From assembly GCF_025905425.1 (NCBI RefSeq), contig NZ_CP109603.1, positions 1,586,001 to 1,650,000 of the forward strand: a stretch of 64,000 nt of DNA, in the 5' to 3' direction. Origin of the DNA: Pseudomonas putida. Lineage in GTDB: Bacteria > Pseudomonadota > Gammaproteobacteria > Pseudomonadales > Pseudomonadaceae. The notes under the pieces are model-generated. The model worked only from the letters and a program-made list of their open reading frames with translations. It did no database searches and was not told the DNA's origin. A program made the position numbers and the translations under genes. Shown one piece after another: positions 10,587-18,915 of the stretch (positions are counted from its first letter, which is position 1; every line of letters starts with the position of its first letter).

Positions 10587-10798
10587 GGCCAAACCCTCTT
10601 AAACTCAAGGAGTGAGAGCGCTTTGGCTTGGCCCACGCTTGTGATTCGAGATTACGCCCCTCATCCAACTGTTCGGGCTCTCGCCAAAGTGGAACGGTGG
10701 ATGGCAGCTTTTGCTCCCACACGTGCTCTGGGCACCTCGGGCTATCAGCTTGCCATTCACCGCTCTCACTTCAGATTCTATTCCCTCTCCAAGACACA
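10587..10798 (-). ncRNA. Candidate bridge RNA region of the IS110 element
   Basis: The 212-bp non-coding end upstream of the transposase is where IS110-group elements encode their bridge RNA. Read on the transposase strand it contains, in order: AGCCCG (10743-10738), identical to the left side of the REP target; GTGTGGGAGC (10722-10713), complementary to the right side; ACAGTTG (10672-10666), identical to the last seven bases of the element's right end; and CACAAG (10643-10638), complementary to the first bases after the other core (CTTGTG). This is the left-target, right-target, left-donor, right-donor order of known bridge RNAs. The ends of the RNA and its promoter were not determined. Confidence 0.7.
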
Positions 10799-10880
10799 AG
10801 CGGGCTTGCCCCGCCAATGAGGCCGCGCGGAGCATGGCACCGGCTTCGCCGGTGTTCGCGGGGCAAGCCCGCTCCCACAG
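10799..10880. repeat. REP pair, first REP split by the IS110 element
   Basis: The remainder of a REP whose head (9548-9557) is on the other side of the IS. It is followed by ggcaccggcttcgccggtg and the inverted partner ending gcaagcccgctcccacag. Confidence 0.85.
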
Positions 10881-10971
10881 GTTTGCTGCTAAATCAAAGC
10901 GTTAACTTTTCTTCTATGAGAGATTGCCCCGCCTCTTGGGGTTGCGCTGTCACGCAGAGAACAGGGGTCAT

Positions 10972-11059
10972 TGTGGGAGCGGGCTTGCCCCGCGAATGAG
11001 GCCACGCGGAGCATGGCACCGGCTTCGCCGGTGTTCGCGGGGCAAGCCCGCTCCCACAG
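10972..11059. repeat. REP pair
   Basis: An intact unit: a REP head, a short ggcaccggcttcgccggtg hairpin and an inverted REP. It is preceded by the cctcttggggttgcgctgtc spacer also found at 2.3 kb and in the 59.7-60.75 kb array. It lies about 70 bp beyond the end of the TetR gene. Confidence 0.9.
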
Positions 11060-11131
11060 AGTTGCTGCTGAATCAATGCGTCAAGTTTTGTTCTATGGGA
11101 GCAGCACAAGGCTGCTCCAAAAGCGCGAAGG

Positions 11132-11719
11132 TCAGCGTAGGGTTCGCTCAATGCCCCCCAGCAGCAGGCTCTCCATCAGTCCCAGCCCTTCGCCTTCCGG
11201 CAGGCGCCGTGCCTGCAGCAGCCCTGGCAACTGGTTGAGCAACGTCGCCAGTACATGCGCGGTCGCCGCCAGCGCTTCGCCTTTAAGGCTTGCCCGCGGT
11301 GCAATCAGGTGCAGCACCCCCGTTTCGTAACGCCTACGCAGTAGCATCAGGCGCGCCTGTTGCGCCTCGCTCAAACAGCAAAAGTCACGCTCTGCCAGAC
11401 GAAACTGCAAAGGCCGCTCGGCATGCAACTGCCAGTGCGCCGCGATCAGGCAAGACAACGCCGATGTGCCACGGGCCATGGCGCGGCGGCCTTGGTCTAG
11501 CGTTGCCTGCAGCTCTTCATACAACTCCTCGATCAAGTCGTACAACAGGTCCTGTTTGCTGGGGAAATGGTGATACAGCGAGCCCGCGGTCAACCCTATA
11601 TGGGCTGCCAGTTCACGCATGCTGACCTGGCCGAAGCCCTTTTCGGCAAACAGCGCCATGGCCTGGTCACGTCGCTCTTCAAAGCTGGCACAGCGCATTG
11701 CAGCGTTGACCGGGGGCAT
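11132..11719 (-). CDS. TetR-family transcriptional regulator
   Basis: A 195-residue repressor-type protein with an N-terminal helix-turn-helix (about 17-60; GFGQVSMRELAAHIGLTAGS then LYHHFPSKQDLL) and an all-helical ligand domain. It is read in the same direction as, and 12 bp after, the hydroxyacyl-CoA dehydrogenase gene, so it probably forms one unit with the thiolase and dehydrogenase and may repress them in response to an acyl-CoA. Ligand and operator are not visible. Confidence 0.85.
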   Translation of the reverse strand: MPPVNAAMRCASFEERRDQAMALFAEKGFGQVSMRELAAHIGLTAGSLYHHFPSKQDLLYDLIEELYEELQATLDQGRRAMARGTSALSCLIAAHWQLHAERPLQFRLAERDFCCLSEAQQARLMLLRRRYETGVLHLIAPRASLKGEALAATAHVLATLLNQLPGLLQARRLPEGEGLGLMESLLLGGIERTLR

Positions 11720-11731
11720 GGCACTCGCTCC

Positions 11732-12580
11732 TCAATAGGTGAAGAAACCGCGGCCGCTCTTGCGCCCCAGCCAACCGGCCGCGACCATTTCCTTGAGCAA
11801 CGGGGCAGGGCGGTACTTGCTGTCATTGAAGCCTTCATGGAAGGCCTCCATGATCGCCAGCAGGGTATCCAGGCCAATCAGGTCGGCCAGTGCCAGCGGG
11901 CCAATCGGCTGGTTGCAGCCCAGGCGCATGCCGGTGTCGATGTCCTCGGCACTGGCCAGGCCTTCCTGGCGCACGAAGACCGCTTCGTTGATCATCGGCA
12001 CCAGAATGCGGTTGACCACGAAACCCGGGCGATTGCCGGCGGTAATCGGTGTCTTGCCCACCTTCTCGGTCACCAGCAAGGCCTGGGCATAGGTACTGTC
12101 GCTGGTCTGCAGACCACGGATGATCTCGACCAGAGCCATCATTGGCACCGGGTTGAAGAAGTGCACGCCGATGAAGCGCTCAGGGTGCTCGATGCTCGCG
12201 GCCAGTTGGGTGACTGACAGCGACGAGGTATTGGTGGCAATCAGGCAGTCGGCGGTAACGTTGGCCGCCACTTGCTGAAGAATGCGCTGCTTGAGCTGCA
12301 GGTTTTCGGTAGCCGCCTCGATCACCAGCTGCGCGCCATTGAGCTGGGCATAGTCGGTGCTGGTGCGGATACGAGCTCTTGCGGCTTGTGCTTTGTCGGC
12401 GTCGAGTGTGCCTTTGCTGACCTGGCGCTCGAGGTTTTTGCTCAAGGTCGCCACGCCACGCTCCAGCGCAGCATCGGACACGTCCACCAGTAGCACCTGA
12501 TAACCCGCCACCGCGCACACTTGGGCGATGCCGTTGCCCATGGTGCCTGCGCCGATTACGGCAATGTGTTCAATGTTCAT
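11732..12580 (-). CDS. 3-hydroxyacyl-CoA (3-hydroxybutyryl-CoA) dehydrogenase
   Basis: A 282-residue NAD-dependent dehydrogenase of the short single-domain class (Hbd/PaaH type, not the fused FadB type). The Rossmann motif AVIGAGTMGNGIAQ is at 7-20, the catalytic region GVHFFNPVPMMALVE near 138-152, and the C-terminal dimer domain contains GNRPGFVVNRIL. It oxidises (S)-3-hydroxyacyl-CoA to 3-oxoacyl-CoA, or the reverse. It lies 13 bp downstream of the thiolase gene, which catalyses the next step. Confidence 0.92.
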   Translation of the reverse strand: MNIEHIAVIGAGTMGNGIAQVCAVAGYQVLLVDVSDAALERGVATLSKNLERQVSKGTLDADKAQAARARIRTSTDYAQLNGAQLVIEAATENLQLKQRILQQVAANVTADCLIATNTSSLSVTQLAASIEHPERFIGVHFFNPVPMMALVEIIRGLQTSDSTYAQALLVTEKVGKTPITAGNRPGFVVNRILVPMINEAVFVRQEGLASAEDIDTGMRLGCNQPIGPLALADLIGLDTLLAIMEAFHEGFNDSKYRPAPLLKEMVAAGWLGRKSGRGFFTY

Positions 12581-12593
12581 GTGTCAGTTTCCC

Positions 12594-13778
12594 TCAGACG
12601 CGCTCGAAGACCACGGCGATGCCTTGGCCGCCGCCGATGCACATGGTGGCCAGGGCGTAACGGCCCTGAATGCGGTGCAGCTCATGGATGGCCTTGGTAG
12701 CGATGATCGCGCCCGTGGCGCCGACCGGGTGGCCGAGGGAGATGCCCGAACCGTTCGGGTTGACCTTTTCCGGGTCGAAGCCGAGCTCACGGGCCACGGC
12801 GCAGGCTTGGGAGGCGAAGGCCTCGTTGGACTCGATCACGTCCAGGTCGTGGACGTTGAGGCCGGCTTTTTCCAACACCTTGCGGGTCGCAGGGATCGGG
12901 CCCAGGCCCATCAGTTCGGGTTCGACGCCGGCATGGGCGTAGGCCACCAGGCGTGCCAGCGGCTTCAGGCCCAGGCGGCGCACGGCGTCACCGCTGGCCA
13001 GCACCAGGCCGGCAGCGCCGTCGTTGATACCGCTGGCGTTGCCGGCGGTGACGGTGCCATCTTTCTTGAACACGGTCTTCATCGCGGCCAACTGCTCTGC
13101 GGTGACATCGCCACGCACGTGTTCGTCGACGCTGAACTGCACACTGCCTTTGCGGGTTTTCAGTTCCAGCGGGACGATCTGGCTGGTGAAGCGGCCTTCG
13201 GCAATGGCGCGCGCGGCGCGGCGCTGGCTGGTCAGGGCCAGTTCGTCCTGCATTTCACGGGTAATACCGTGTTTGGCCGAGACGTTTTCGGCTGTGATGC
13301 CCATGTGGAAGTGTTCGAAGGGGTCCTGCAGCACGCCGACCGTGTAGTCGATGCCTTGCAGGTCGCCCATGCGCGCGCCCCAACGTGCCTGTGGCAGCAA
13401 GTAAGGGCCGCGGCTCATGGACTCGGCGCCGGCCGCCAGGGCCACGTCGGTGTCGCCCAGCAGCAGGCATTGGGCGGCTGAGACGATGGCCTGCAAGCCC
13501 GAGCCGCACAGGCGGTTGACGTTGAAGGCAGGGGTTTCCTTGGGGATGCCAGCGTTCATCGCCGCCACCCGGGCCAGGTAGGCATCACGGGGCTCGGTGG
13601 GGATCACGCTACCCATCACCACATGGCCGATTTGCCCGGCATCCACGCCCGAACGCTCGATGGCGGCACGGGCCACGGCGGTGGCGAGGTCGGCCAGTGG
13701 CAGGTCCTTGAGAGAACCACCAAAGCCACCAATGGCTGAACGGACGGCACTGACGACGTAGATTTCTGCGCTGCTCAT
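12594..13778 (-). CDS. bktB: Acetyl-CoA acyltransferase / beta-ketothiolase
   Basis: A 394-residue thiolase II. The nucleophile is C91 in NRLCGSGLQAI; the second active-site loop GHPVGATGA and the third CIGGGQGIAV are both present near the C-terminus. It catalyses reversible condensation or cleavage of acetyl-CoA with acyl-CoA. The start is the ATG at 13778, preceded by ggagccctt; a longer open frame upstream is non-coding in character. It is first in a thiolase-dehydrogenase-TetR unit, and divergent from the AraC gene 168 bp away, a likely regulator. The bktB name is by similarity to the P. putida thiolase-dehydrogenase-TetR arrangement; substrate length range not established. Confidence 0.85.
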   Translation of the reverse strand: MSSAEIYVVSAVRSAIGGFGGSLKDLPLADLATAVARAAIERSGVDAGQIGHVVMGSVIPTEPRDAYLARVAAMNAGIPKETPAFNVNRLCGSGLQAIVSAAQCLLLGDTDVALAAGAESMSRGPYLLPQARWGARMGDLQGIDYTVGVLQDPFEHFHMGITAENVSAKHGITREMQDELALTSQRRAARAIAEGRFTSQIVPLELKTRKGSVQFSVDEHVRGDVTAEQLAAMKTVFKKDGTVTAGNASGINDGAAGLVLASGDAVRRLGLKPLARLVAYAHAGVEPELMGLGPIPATRKVLEKAGLNVHDLDVIESNEAFASQACAVARELGFDPEKVNPNGSGISLGHPVGATGAIIATKAIHELHRIQGRYALATMCIGGGQGIAVVFERV

Positions 13779-13946
13779 AAGGGCTCCGATTGCGAAGGCG
13801 TGGCGGGACCGGGCCCGGCTCTGCGAGAATGGCCGGCGATCCCTTCGATCATCCGAGTCTAGGCAAAGGCACTGCCAGAGCCTATGCCGGATCTGTTCAA
13901 TCAACCTGGCACTTTTTGCCACTCAGCATAGACAGCGAAATCCGCC

Positions 13947-15026
13947 ATGCGCGATAGCGATACAGTCGCCGTGTACTTCCTTGAGGCCATGCTTCATGCC
14001 CTGCGCGAACGCCCGAACGTGCGCGATGCGCACCTGCGTGCGGTCGGCATCGATCCACAGCTGCTCGAACAGCCCCAGGCCCGCGTGCCGGCCAAGGCAT
14101 TCGCCCAGCTGTGGCTGGCCCTGATCGAGCTGCTGGACGACGAGTTCTTCCGCCTCGACAGCCACGGTATGCCGCCGGGCAGTTTTGCCTTGATCTGTCG
14201 TGGCGTGATTCACGAACCGAACCTGGAAAAAGCCTTGCGTCAGTGCATGGGTGGCTTTGGCCTGTTCCTGCGCGACCTGCGCGGCAGCCTTACGGTACGT
14301 GGCGCCAGGGCGGTGATCAGCGTGCAGTCGAGCATTGCCGACCCGTTGACCCGGGTGTATGCCGAGGAAACCTACCTGGTGTTGATGATCGGCCTGCTGT
14401 GCTGGCTGGCGGGGCGGCGTATCGGCATCGACCGCACTGAGCTTGCGGTGTCGCGCCCGGCCCAGGACGATGACCTGTTGCTGTGGGGGCCGGACCTGCG
14501 CCTGGGCAGTGGGCGCACCGAAGTGGAGTTCGACAGTGCCTACCTGCGCCTGCCGGTGGTGCAGGACCTGCCGGCCTTGAAGGCCTTCCTGCGCAGCGCC
14601 CCCCAAGGCCTGGTGATTCGCTTTCGCAACCAGAACGGCCTGGTGGCCGACGTCTACCGCCACCTGCGCGCACGGCGTTACGGGCAATGGCCGACGTTGG
14701 CGGCGTTGGCGCAGTTGCAGGGTATCAGCGCCAGTACCTTCCGCCGCCAGTTGGAGCGGGAAGGGCGTTCGTACCAGCAGATCAAGGACGAAGTGCGCCG
14801 GGCGATGGCCTTCGAGCACCTGCGCGAAGGGCTACTGAGCATCGCCGAGGTGGCCGAGCAGGCCGGGTTTCAGGAGCCCAGCGCGTTTCACCGGGCGTTC
14901 AAGAAATGGACTGGGCAAAGCCCCGGGAGTTACAGAGTACGGTTGGCAAGCAGCCCTGCTGCCGGCAAGCCGGCCACAGGGCCTGTAAAAGCCATCAATC
15001 CTGCAGGTTCGCCGCCAGTGCCTTGA
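13947..15026 (+). CDS. AraC-family transcriptional regulator
   Basis: A 359-residue regulator of the OruR/ArgR-like AraC subgroup. A long N-terminal ligand domain (about 10-210) is followed by the double helix-turn-helix at about 235-330 (ISASTFRRQLEREG and IAEVAEQAGFQEPSAFHRAF). It is divergent from the thiolase operon and probably its activator (position-based inference). The last 32 bp overlap the end of the convergent catalase gene; the C-terminal tail beyond residue 330 is low-complexity and may be dispensable. Confidence 0.87.
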   Translation: MRDSDTVAVYFLEAMLHALRERPNVRDAHLRAVGIDPQLLEQPQARVPAKAFAQLWLALIELLDDEFFRLDSHGMPPGSFALICRGVIHEPNLEKALRQCMGGFGLFLRDLRGSLTVRGARAVISVQSSIADPLTRVYAEETYLVLMIGLLCWLAGRRIGIDRTELAVSRPAQDDDLLLWGPDLRLGSGRTEVEFDSAYLRLPVVQDLPALKAFLRSAPQGLVIRFRNQNGLVADVYRHLRARRYGQWPTLAALAQLQGISASTFRRQLEREGRSYQQIKDEVRRAMAFEHLREGLLSIAEVAEQAGFQEPSAFHRAFKKWTGQSPGSYRVRLASSPAAGKPATGPVKAINPAGSPPVP

Positions 15027-16524
15027 CCCGCTTCAGATCGCCGTTTGCCACCTTGGTGACTCCGGCGCCATACGCGGCATCGGCCTTGTACAGGAAGGAC
15101 AGGATAATGTGCTTGCTCTGATCATCGGCCGCTGCCAGCGACTGGCCAAAGCTATTGATCAGGTCACGCTGCTCGCTTTTGGAATAGGCGCGATACAGCT
15201 CGCCGGCCTGCTTGAAATTCTGTTCGCGGGCGATGCCCTGCTGCTGGGTCGTGCCGCTTAGCGGTAATTGGCTTGTCCGGGCCAGGTCGCTGGTGCTGCG
15301 CGGCTGCAGCCGGCTTGGCTGGTAATTGACCATGTCATTGGACCGACCAGGGTTGAGCGCGCCATCCTGATTGCTGTTGTTGACGGCAGCTCGCGGCTGG
15401 TTGATGGGCAGGCTATTGGCGTTGGCCCCAACCCGATACATCTGGGTATCGGCGTAGGAGAACAGTCGGCCTTGCAACAACCGGTCTTCGGACGGCTCGA
15501 TGCCTGGGATCAGGTTGGACGGGGCCAGGGCCACCTGTTCGGTTTCTTGGAAGAAGTTGCCAACGTTGCGGTTGAGCACCATCTGGCCGACCCGACGCTC
15601 GGGTACATCCGGCCAGACTTTGGTAGGGTCCAGCGGGTCGAAGTCAAAGCCAGCCAGTTGATTGGGGTGCAGGGTTTGAATATAGAGGTCCCATTTGGGA
15701 AACTCGCCACGGCCGATAGCGGTGACCAGGTCTTGTGTCATGTGGTTGAAGTCCTTGCCCTGAATCTGTTCGACGGCCTTGGGGTCGAGGTTTTCCCGAC
15801 CTTGCAGGCTTTTCCAGCGAAACTTCACGTAAGTGGCTTCACCCTCGGCATTGACGAACTTGTAGGCATGCACACTGTTGCCATCCATATGCCGATAGCT
15901 TTTCGGCGTACCTTCGTTGGAGTAGAGCAGGGTGAGAGTGCGTGTAGCCTCGGGCATGTGCGAGAACAGATCGAAGCGCCGCGCATCGTTGCCGAGGTTG
16001 GTGCGCGGGTCTGGCTTGAAGGCGTGGACCATGTCCGGGAACTTGATCGCGTCACGGATGAAGAAGGTCGGGAAGTTGTTACCCACCAGGTCCCAGTTGC
16101 CGGTACTGGTGTAGAAGCGCGTGGCGAACCCACGTGGGTCGCGCAGGGTTTCCGGAGAATGCAGGCCGTGTACCACGGAAGAGAAACGTACGAATACCGG
16201 GGTCTTCTCGCCTGAGGTGAATAACGGGGCCTGCGTCAATGCGCGTAGGTCCTCGGAGGCGGTGAACTCACCGTGAGCGCCGGTACCGCGAGCATGTACC
16301 ACACGTTCAGGAATGCGCTCACGGTCGAACCGTTGCAGCTTCTGGATCAACTGCACATCCTGCAGCAGCGTGGGCCCGGTAGCACCGGCGGTCTGTGAAT
16401 GCTGGTTCTCGCCAACGGCCGCGCCGTTGTCGCGGGTCAGCGGTGCGGCTTGCAGATGAGCACTGGCAAAAAATGCTGCGCACAGCAGGGGCAGGCTGCG
16501 CATGGGTGGGCGGGTTACTCTCAT
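14995..16524 (-). CDS. katB: Periplasmic catalase, KatB-like
   Basis: A 509-residue monofunctional haem catalase with an N-terminal signal peptide (residues 1-26, ending HLQAAP), which marks the exported KatB subgroup. The distal catalytic His is H77 in RVVHARGTGAHGEF, the distal Asn lies in VGNNFPTFFIRDA, and the haem-ligand Tyr is in LFSYADTQMYR (about 356-366). It converts hydrogen peroxide to water and oxygen in the periplasm. The signal peptide distinguishes it from the cytoplasmic KatA type. It converges with the AraC gene (32-bp overlap). The AhpD-like gene lies about 100 bp upstream on the same strand. Confidence 0.92.
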   Translation of the reverse strand: MRVTRPPMRSLPLLCAAFFASAHLQAAPLTRDNGAAVGENQHSQTAGATGPTLLQDVQLIQKLQRFDRERIPERVVHARGTGAHGEFTASEDLRALTQAPLFTSGEKTPVFVRFSSVVHGLHSPETLRDPRGFATRFYTSTGNWDLVGNNFPTFFIRDAIKFPDMVHAFKPDPRTNLGNDARRFDLFSHMPEATRTLTLLYSNEGTPKSYRHMDGNSVHAYKFVNAEGEATYVKFRWKSLQGRENLDPKAVEQIQGKDFNHMTQDLVTAIGRGEFPKWDLYIQTLHPNQLAGFDFDPLDPTKVWPDVPERRVGQMVLNRNVGNFFQETEQVALAPSNLIPGIEPSEDRLLQGRLFSYADTQMYRVGANANSLPINQPRAAVNNSNQDGALNPGRSNDMVNYQPSRLQPRSTSDLARTSQLPLSGTTQQQGIAREQNFKQAGELYRAYSKSEQRDLINSFGQSLAAADDQSKHIILSFLYKADAAYGAGVTKVANGDLKRVKALAANLQD

Positions 16525-16626
16525 CGGGGCTACTCGGTTGTTGTTCGAGTGCCCGATACTAGTAACGCCACAGGTAGGACGCAGTAGGGGAGCTCACTTC
16601 GTCCTGTGGGACCTTTCACCGCTTGC

Positions 16627-17064
16627 TCAGACCGGCACCATCGCAAAGCCGACGCCGAAGCGGTTCCAGGCATTGATGGTGGCGATGGCCAGTGTCAGGT
16701 TGACCACTTCCTGCGGTTCGAAATGCGCTTGCAGCGCCTCGTATTCCGGCTGTGGGGCACCGCGCTCTGGCAGGCGGGTCAGGTTCTCTACCCACGCCAG
16801 CGCGGCGCGTTCGCGGGGGGTGAAATAGGCGGTTTCCTGCCATACGCTCAGTGTCTGCAACCGGGCTTCGGTTTCGCCGGCCTGGCGTGCGTCATTGGCA
16901 TGCATGTTGACGCAGTAAGCGCAGCCGTTGATTTGCGATGCGCGCAGGCGTACCAGTTCGAGCAGTGAATTTTCCAGGCCGCTCTTGGCCAGGGCCTGTT
17001 CCAGGCCGACCATGGCTTTGTAGGCTTCCGGTGCGTGTTTGGCCCATTCGATGCGCGTGTTCAT
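16627..17064 (-). CDS. AhpD-like / carboxymuconolactone decarboxylase-family protein
   Basis: A 145-residue helical protein with the redox motif CAYC (C48, C51) followed by VNMH (H55), the signature of AhpD-type alkylhydroperoxidases in the CMD family. Such proteins reduce peroxides through the cysteine pair. It is upstream of the catalase on the same strand, so it may belong to an oxidative-stress pair; no OxyR site was identified. Confidence 0.85.
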   Translation of the reverse strand: MNTRIEWAKHAPEAYKAMVGLEQALAKSGLENSLLELVRLRASQINGCAYCVNMHANDARQAGETEARLQTLSVWQETAYFTPRERAALAWVENLTRLPERGAPQPEYEALQAHFEPQEVVNLTLAIATINAWNRFGVGFAMVPV

Positions 17065-17263
17065 GGTGATCTCCAGAAAGTGTGAGGCGGACAGGGCGCT
17101 ACCTTAGCGCTTTCCATCGACCGCCCCGATAGCCAATCGCATCGTTTACCGGGGGGCCAATAGGGCCATTCAGGTGTCCACTGACGTGCATCCAATCTCT
17201 TCATTTCTGCCAAGGCCGGTAAGCCGGGATAATGGCCAGGTCTTGCAACAGGAGAACCGATTC

Positions 17264-17722
17264 ATGTCCGAAGAACGCTACATGCGCGAAGCGCTCGATC
17301 TGGCCCGCGCCAACATTCAGGCCGGTGGCCGGCCCTTTGGTGCCGTGCTGGTGCATCAGGGGCGTGTGCTGGCGCGCGCGGTCAACGAGATCCACAGCAC
17401 CCAGGACCCGACTGCCCATGCCGAGTTGCAGGCCATCCGCAAGGCGGCCCAGGCCCTGGGCCAGGCTCGCCTGGACGGCGCCGAGATCTATGCCAGCGGT
17501 CACCCGTGCCCAATGTGCCTGGCGGCCATGCACCTGTGCGGTATTGAGCGTGCCTGGTTTGCCTATGGGAACGATGAAGGCGAGCCTTACGGGTTGTCCA
17601 CGGCTGCAGTGTATGCGCAGATGGCGCGCCCGCCGCAACAGCAGAGTCTGCCTTTGCGGGCGCTGAAGCCGAGCGGCGAAGCCGACCTGTACCTTGAGTG
17701 GCAACAGGCTAACGCGCAATGA
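17264..17722 (+). CDS. Nucleoside/base deaminase (cytidine-deaminase fold)
   Basis: A 152-residue zinc hydrolase. The HAE motif (H52, E54) and PCPMC (C82, C85) supply the zinc ligands and the proton-shuttle glutamate, as in guanine and tRNA-adenosine deaminases. The size and single-domain layout suit guanine deaminase of the GuaD type or a related base deaminase; the substrate is not certain. The start at 17264 is preceded by acaggagaacc; an earlier in-frame ATG at 17174 lacks such a site. The stop overlaps the MFS gene (ATGA), so the two are co-translated. Confidence 0.85.
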   Translation: MSEERYMREALDLARANIQAGGRPFGAVLVHQGRVLARAVNEIHSTQDPTAHAELQAIRKAAQALGQARLDGAEIYASGHPCPMCLAAMHLCGIERAWFAYGNDEGEPYGLSTAAVYAQMARPPQQQSLPLRALKPSGEADLYLEWQQANAQ

Positions 17723-18915
17723 GTGCTGCCTTGAATCTGTTGCTGGTGATGCTGCTGGCATTGAACCTGCGGCCGATTCTTACCAGCATCGGGCCGCTGC
17801 TCGAACCCATGCGCGCCAGCACGGGCCTTGGGTACCAGCAGGCGGCGTTGCTGACCGCGCTGCCGGTGCTGTGCATGGGCCTGGTGCCGTTGTTGCAACC
17901 CTGGCTGCGGCGCTGGATCAGCGAACATGGCGGCATGCTAGGCGGCCTTGTGGCCATTGCGTTGGCTTGCCTGTGGCGCTTGCAACTGGACAGCGCCTGG
18001 GCACTGATTGCCAGCGCGGTGGTTGCCGGGCTAGGCGTAGCGGTGGTCCAGGGCATGATGCCGGGGCTGGTCAATCGTTGGTTCCCCGGCCGCCTGGCGG
18101 GTGCCATGGGCATATATGCTGCGGCGCTGATGAGTGGCGGCGGCCTGGCGGCGGTGCTTGGGCCGCATATCAGCGGGTACTTCGGCCATTGGCAGGCAGG
18201 GTTGGGCGTTTGGGCAATACCGGCGCTGCTGGCGGTGCTGGCCTGGACGCTGCTGCGGCCACGGCAGGACGCGCCGAAGCTGGCAGGTGCCGCTGGCGGG
18301 CATTGGTTCGGCACGCGGCGTGCCTGGTTGTTGGCGGTGTACTTCGGCCTGATCAATGGCGGCTACACCAGCATGGTTGCCTGGCTGCCTGCCTATCATC
18401 TGGAGCATGGCGGTACCGCCCAGGGCGGCGGCGACCTGGTAGGGTTGATGACGATCTTCCAGGTGGCGGGCGCGCTGGGTTTGCCGTTGTTGCTGCGGCG
18501 TTGGGTGGATCGCCGGCCTGGTTTGTGGCTGGCGCTGTCGATCCAGCTGGCAGGGTTCCTTGGCTTGTTGCTGGCGCCCACGCTGTCCATGGGGCTGTGG
18601 GTGGCGATGATCGGCTTTGGCCTGGGCGCCTGTTTCAGCCAGAGCCTGACCCTGACCCTGGAGCACCTGAAAACGCCGGCCGAGGCCGGCAGCCTGGCAG
18701 CGTTTGTCCAGGGGGTCGGCTTTATCATCACCGGCATCGTGCCGTACATCACCGGCTGGCTGCGCGACGTCAGTGGCGATTTTCAGGCGTCGTGGGCGCT
18801 GTTGACCCTTACCGTGCTGGCGATGCTGCTGGTGACGGCGTGTTTTGCACCACGCGGTTACGCCACCGCCCTGGCGCGGCGGGCGCCAAACGGCCAGGCG
18901 GCGCCCGTCAGCTGA
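17719..18915 (+). CDS. MFS transporter, CynX/NimT-like
   Basis: A 398-residue inner-membrane protein with about 12 hydrophobic segments and the subgroup's N-terminal LALNLRPILTSIGPLL (13-28). CynX/NimT proteins move cyanate, nitroimidazoles or small amines. Translational coupling to the deaminase suggests export or import of a purine/pyrimidine-related compound (inference). The 3' end overlaps the convergent MocR-type gene by eight bases. Confidence 0.85.
   Translation: MSAALNLLLVMLLALNLRPILTSIGPLLEPMRASTGLGYQQAALLTALPVLCMGLVPLLQPWLRRWISEHGGMLGGLVAIALACLWRLQLDSAWALIASAVVAGLGVAVVQGMMPGLVNRWFPGRLAGAMGIYAAALMSGGGLAAVLGPHISGYFGHWQAGLGVWAIPALLAVLAWTLLRPRQDAPKLAGAAGGHWFGTRRAWLLAVYFGLINGGYTSMVAWLPAYHLEHGGTAQGGGDLVGLMTIFQVAGALGLPLLLRRWVDRRPGLWLALSIQLAGFLGLLLAPTLSMGLWVAMIGFGLGACFSQSLTLTLEHLKTPAEAGSLAAFVQGVGFIITGIVPYITGWLRDVSGDFQASWALLTLTVLAMLLVTACFAPRGYATALARRAPNGQAAPVS

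Larger units (their letters stand above)
9558..10798 (-). mobile_element. IS110-family insertion element inserted in a REP
   Basis: The element is about 1.24 kb, bounded by AG dinucleotides on the plus strand (9556-9557 and 10799-10800; CT on the transposase strand). Joining base 9557 directly to 10801 gives gtgggag|cgggcttgccccgcc, an uninterrupted REP head. The left flank (aacagtggtcatgtggg) also matches the sequence before the intact REP at about 10.95 kb. There are no terminal inverted repeats and no longer target duplication, as expected for IS110. From the transposase side it consists of a 212-bp upstream non-coding end, the transposase, and a 93-bp right end with two hairpins. P. putida ISPpu9 and ISPpu10 are known REP-associated IS110-type elements; this may be a relative, but identity was not tested. 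Confidence 0.85.
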
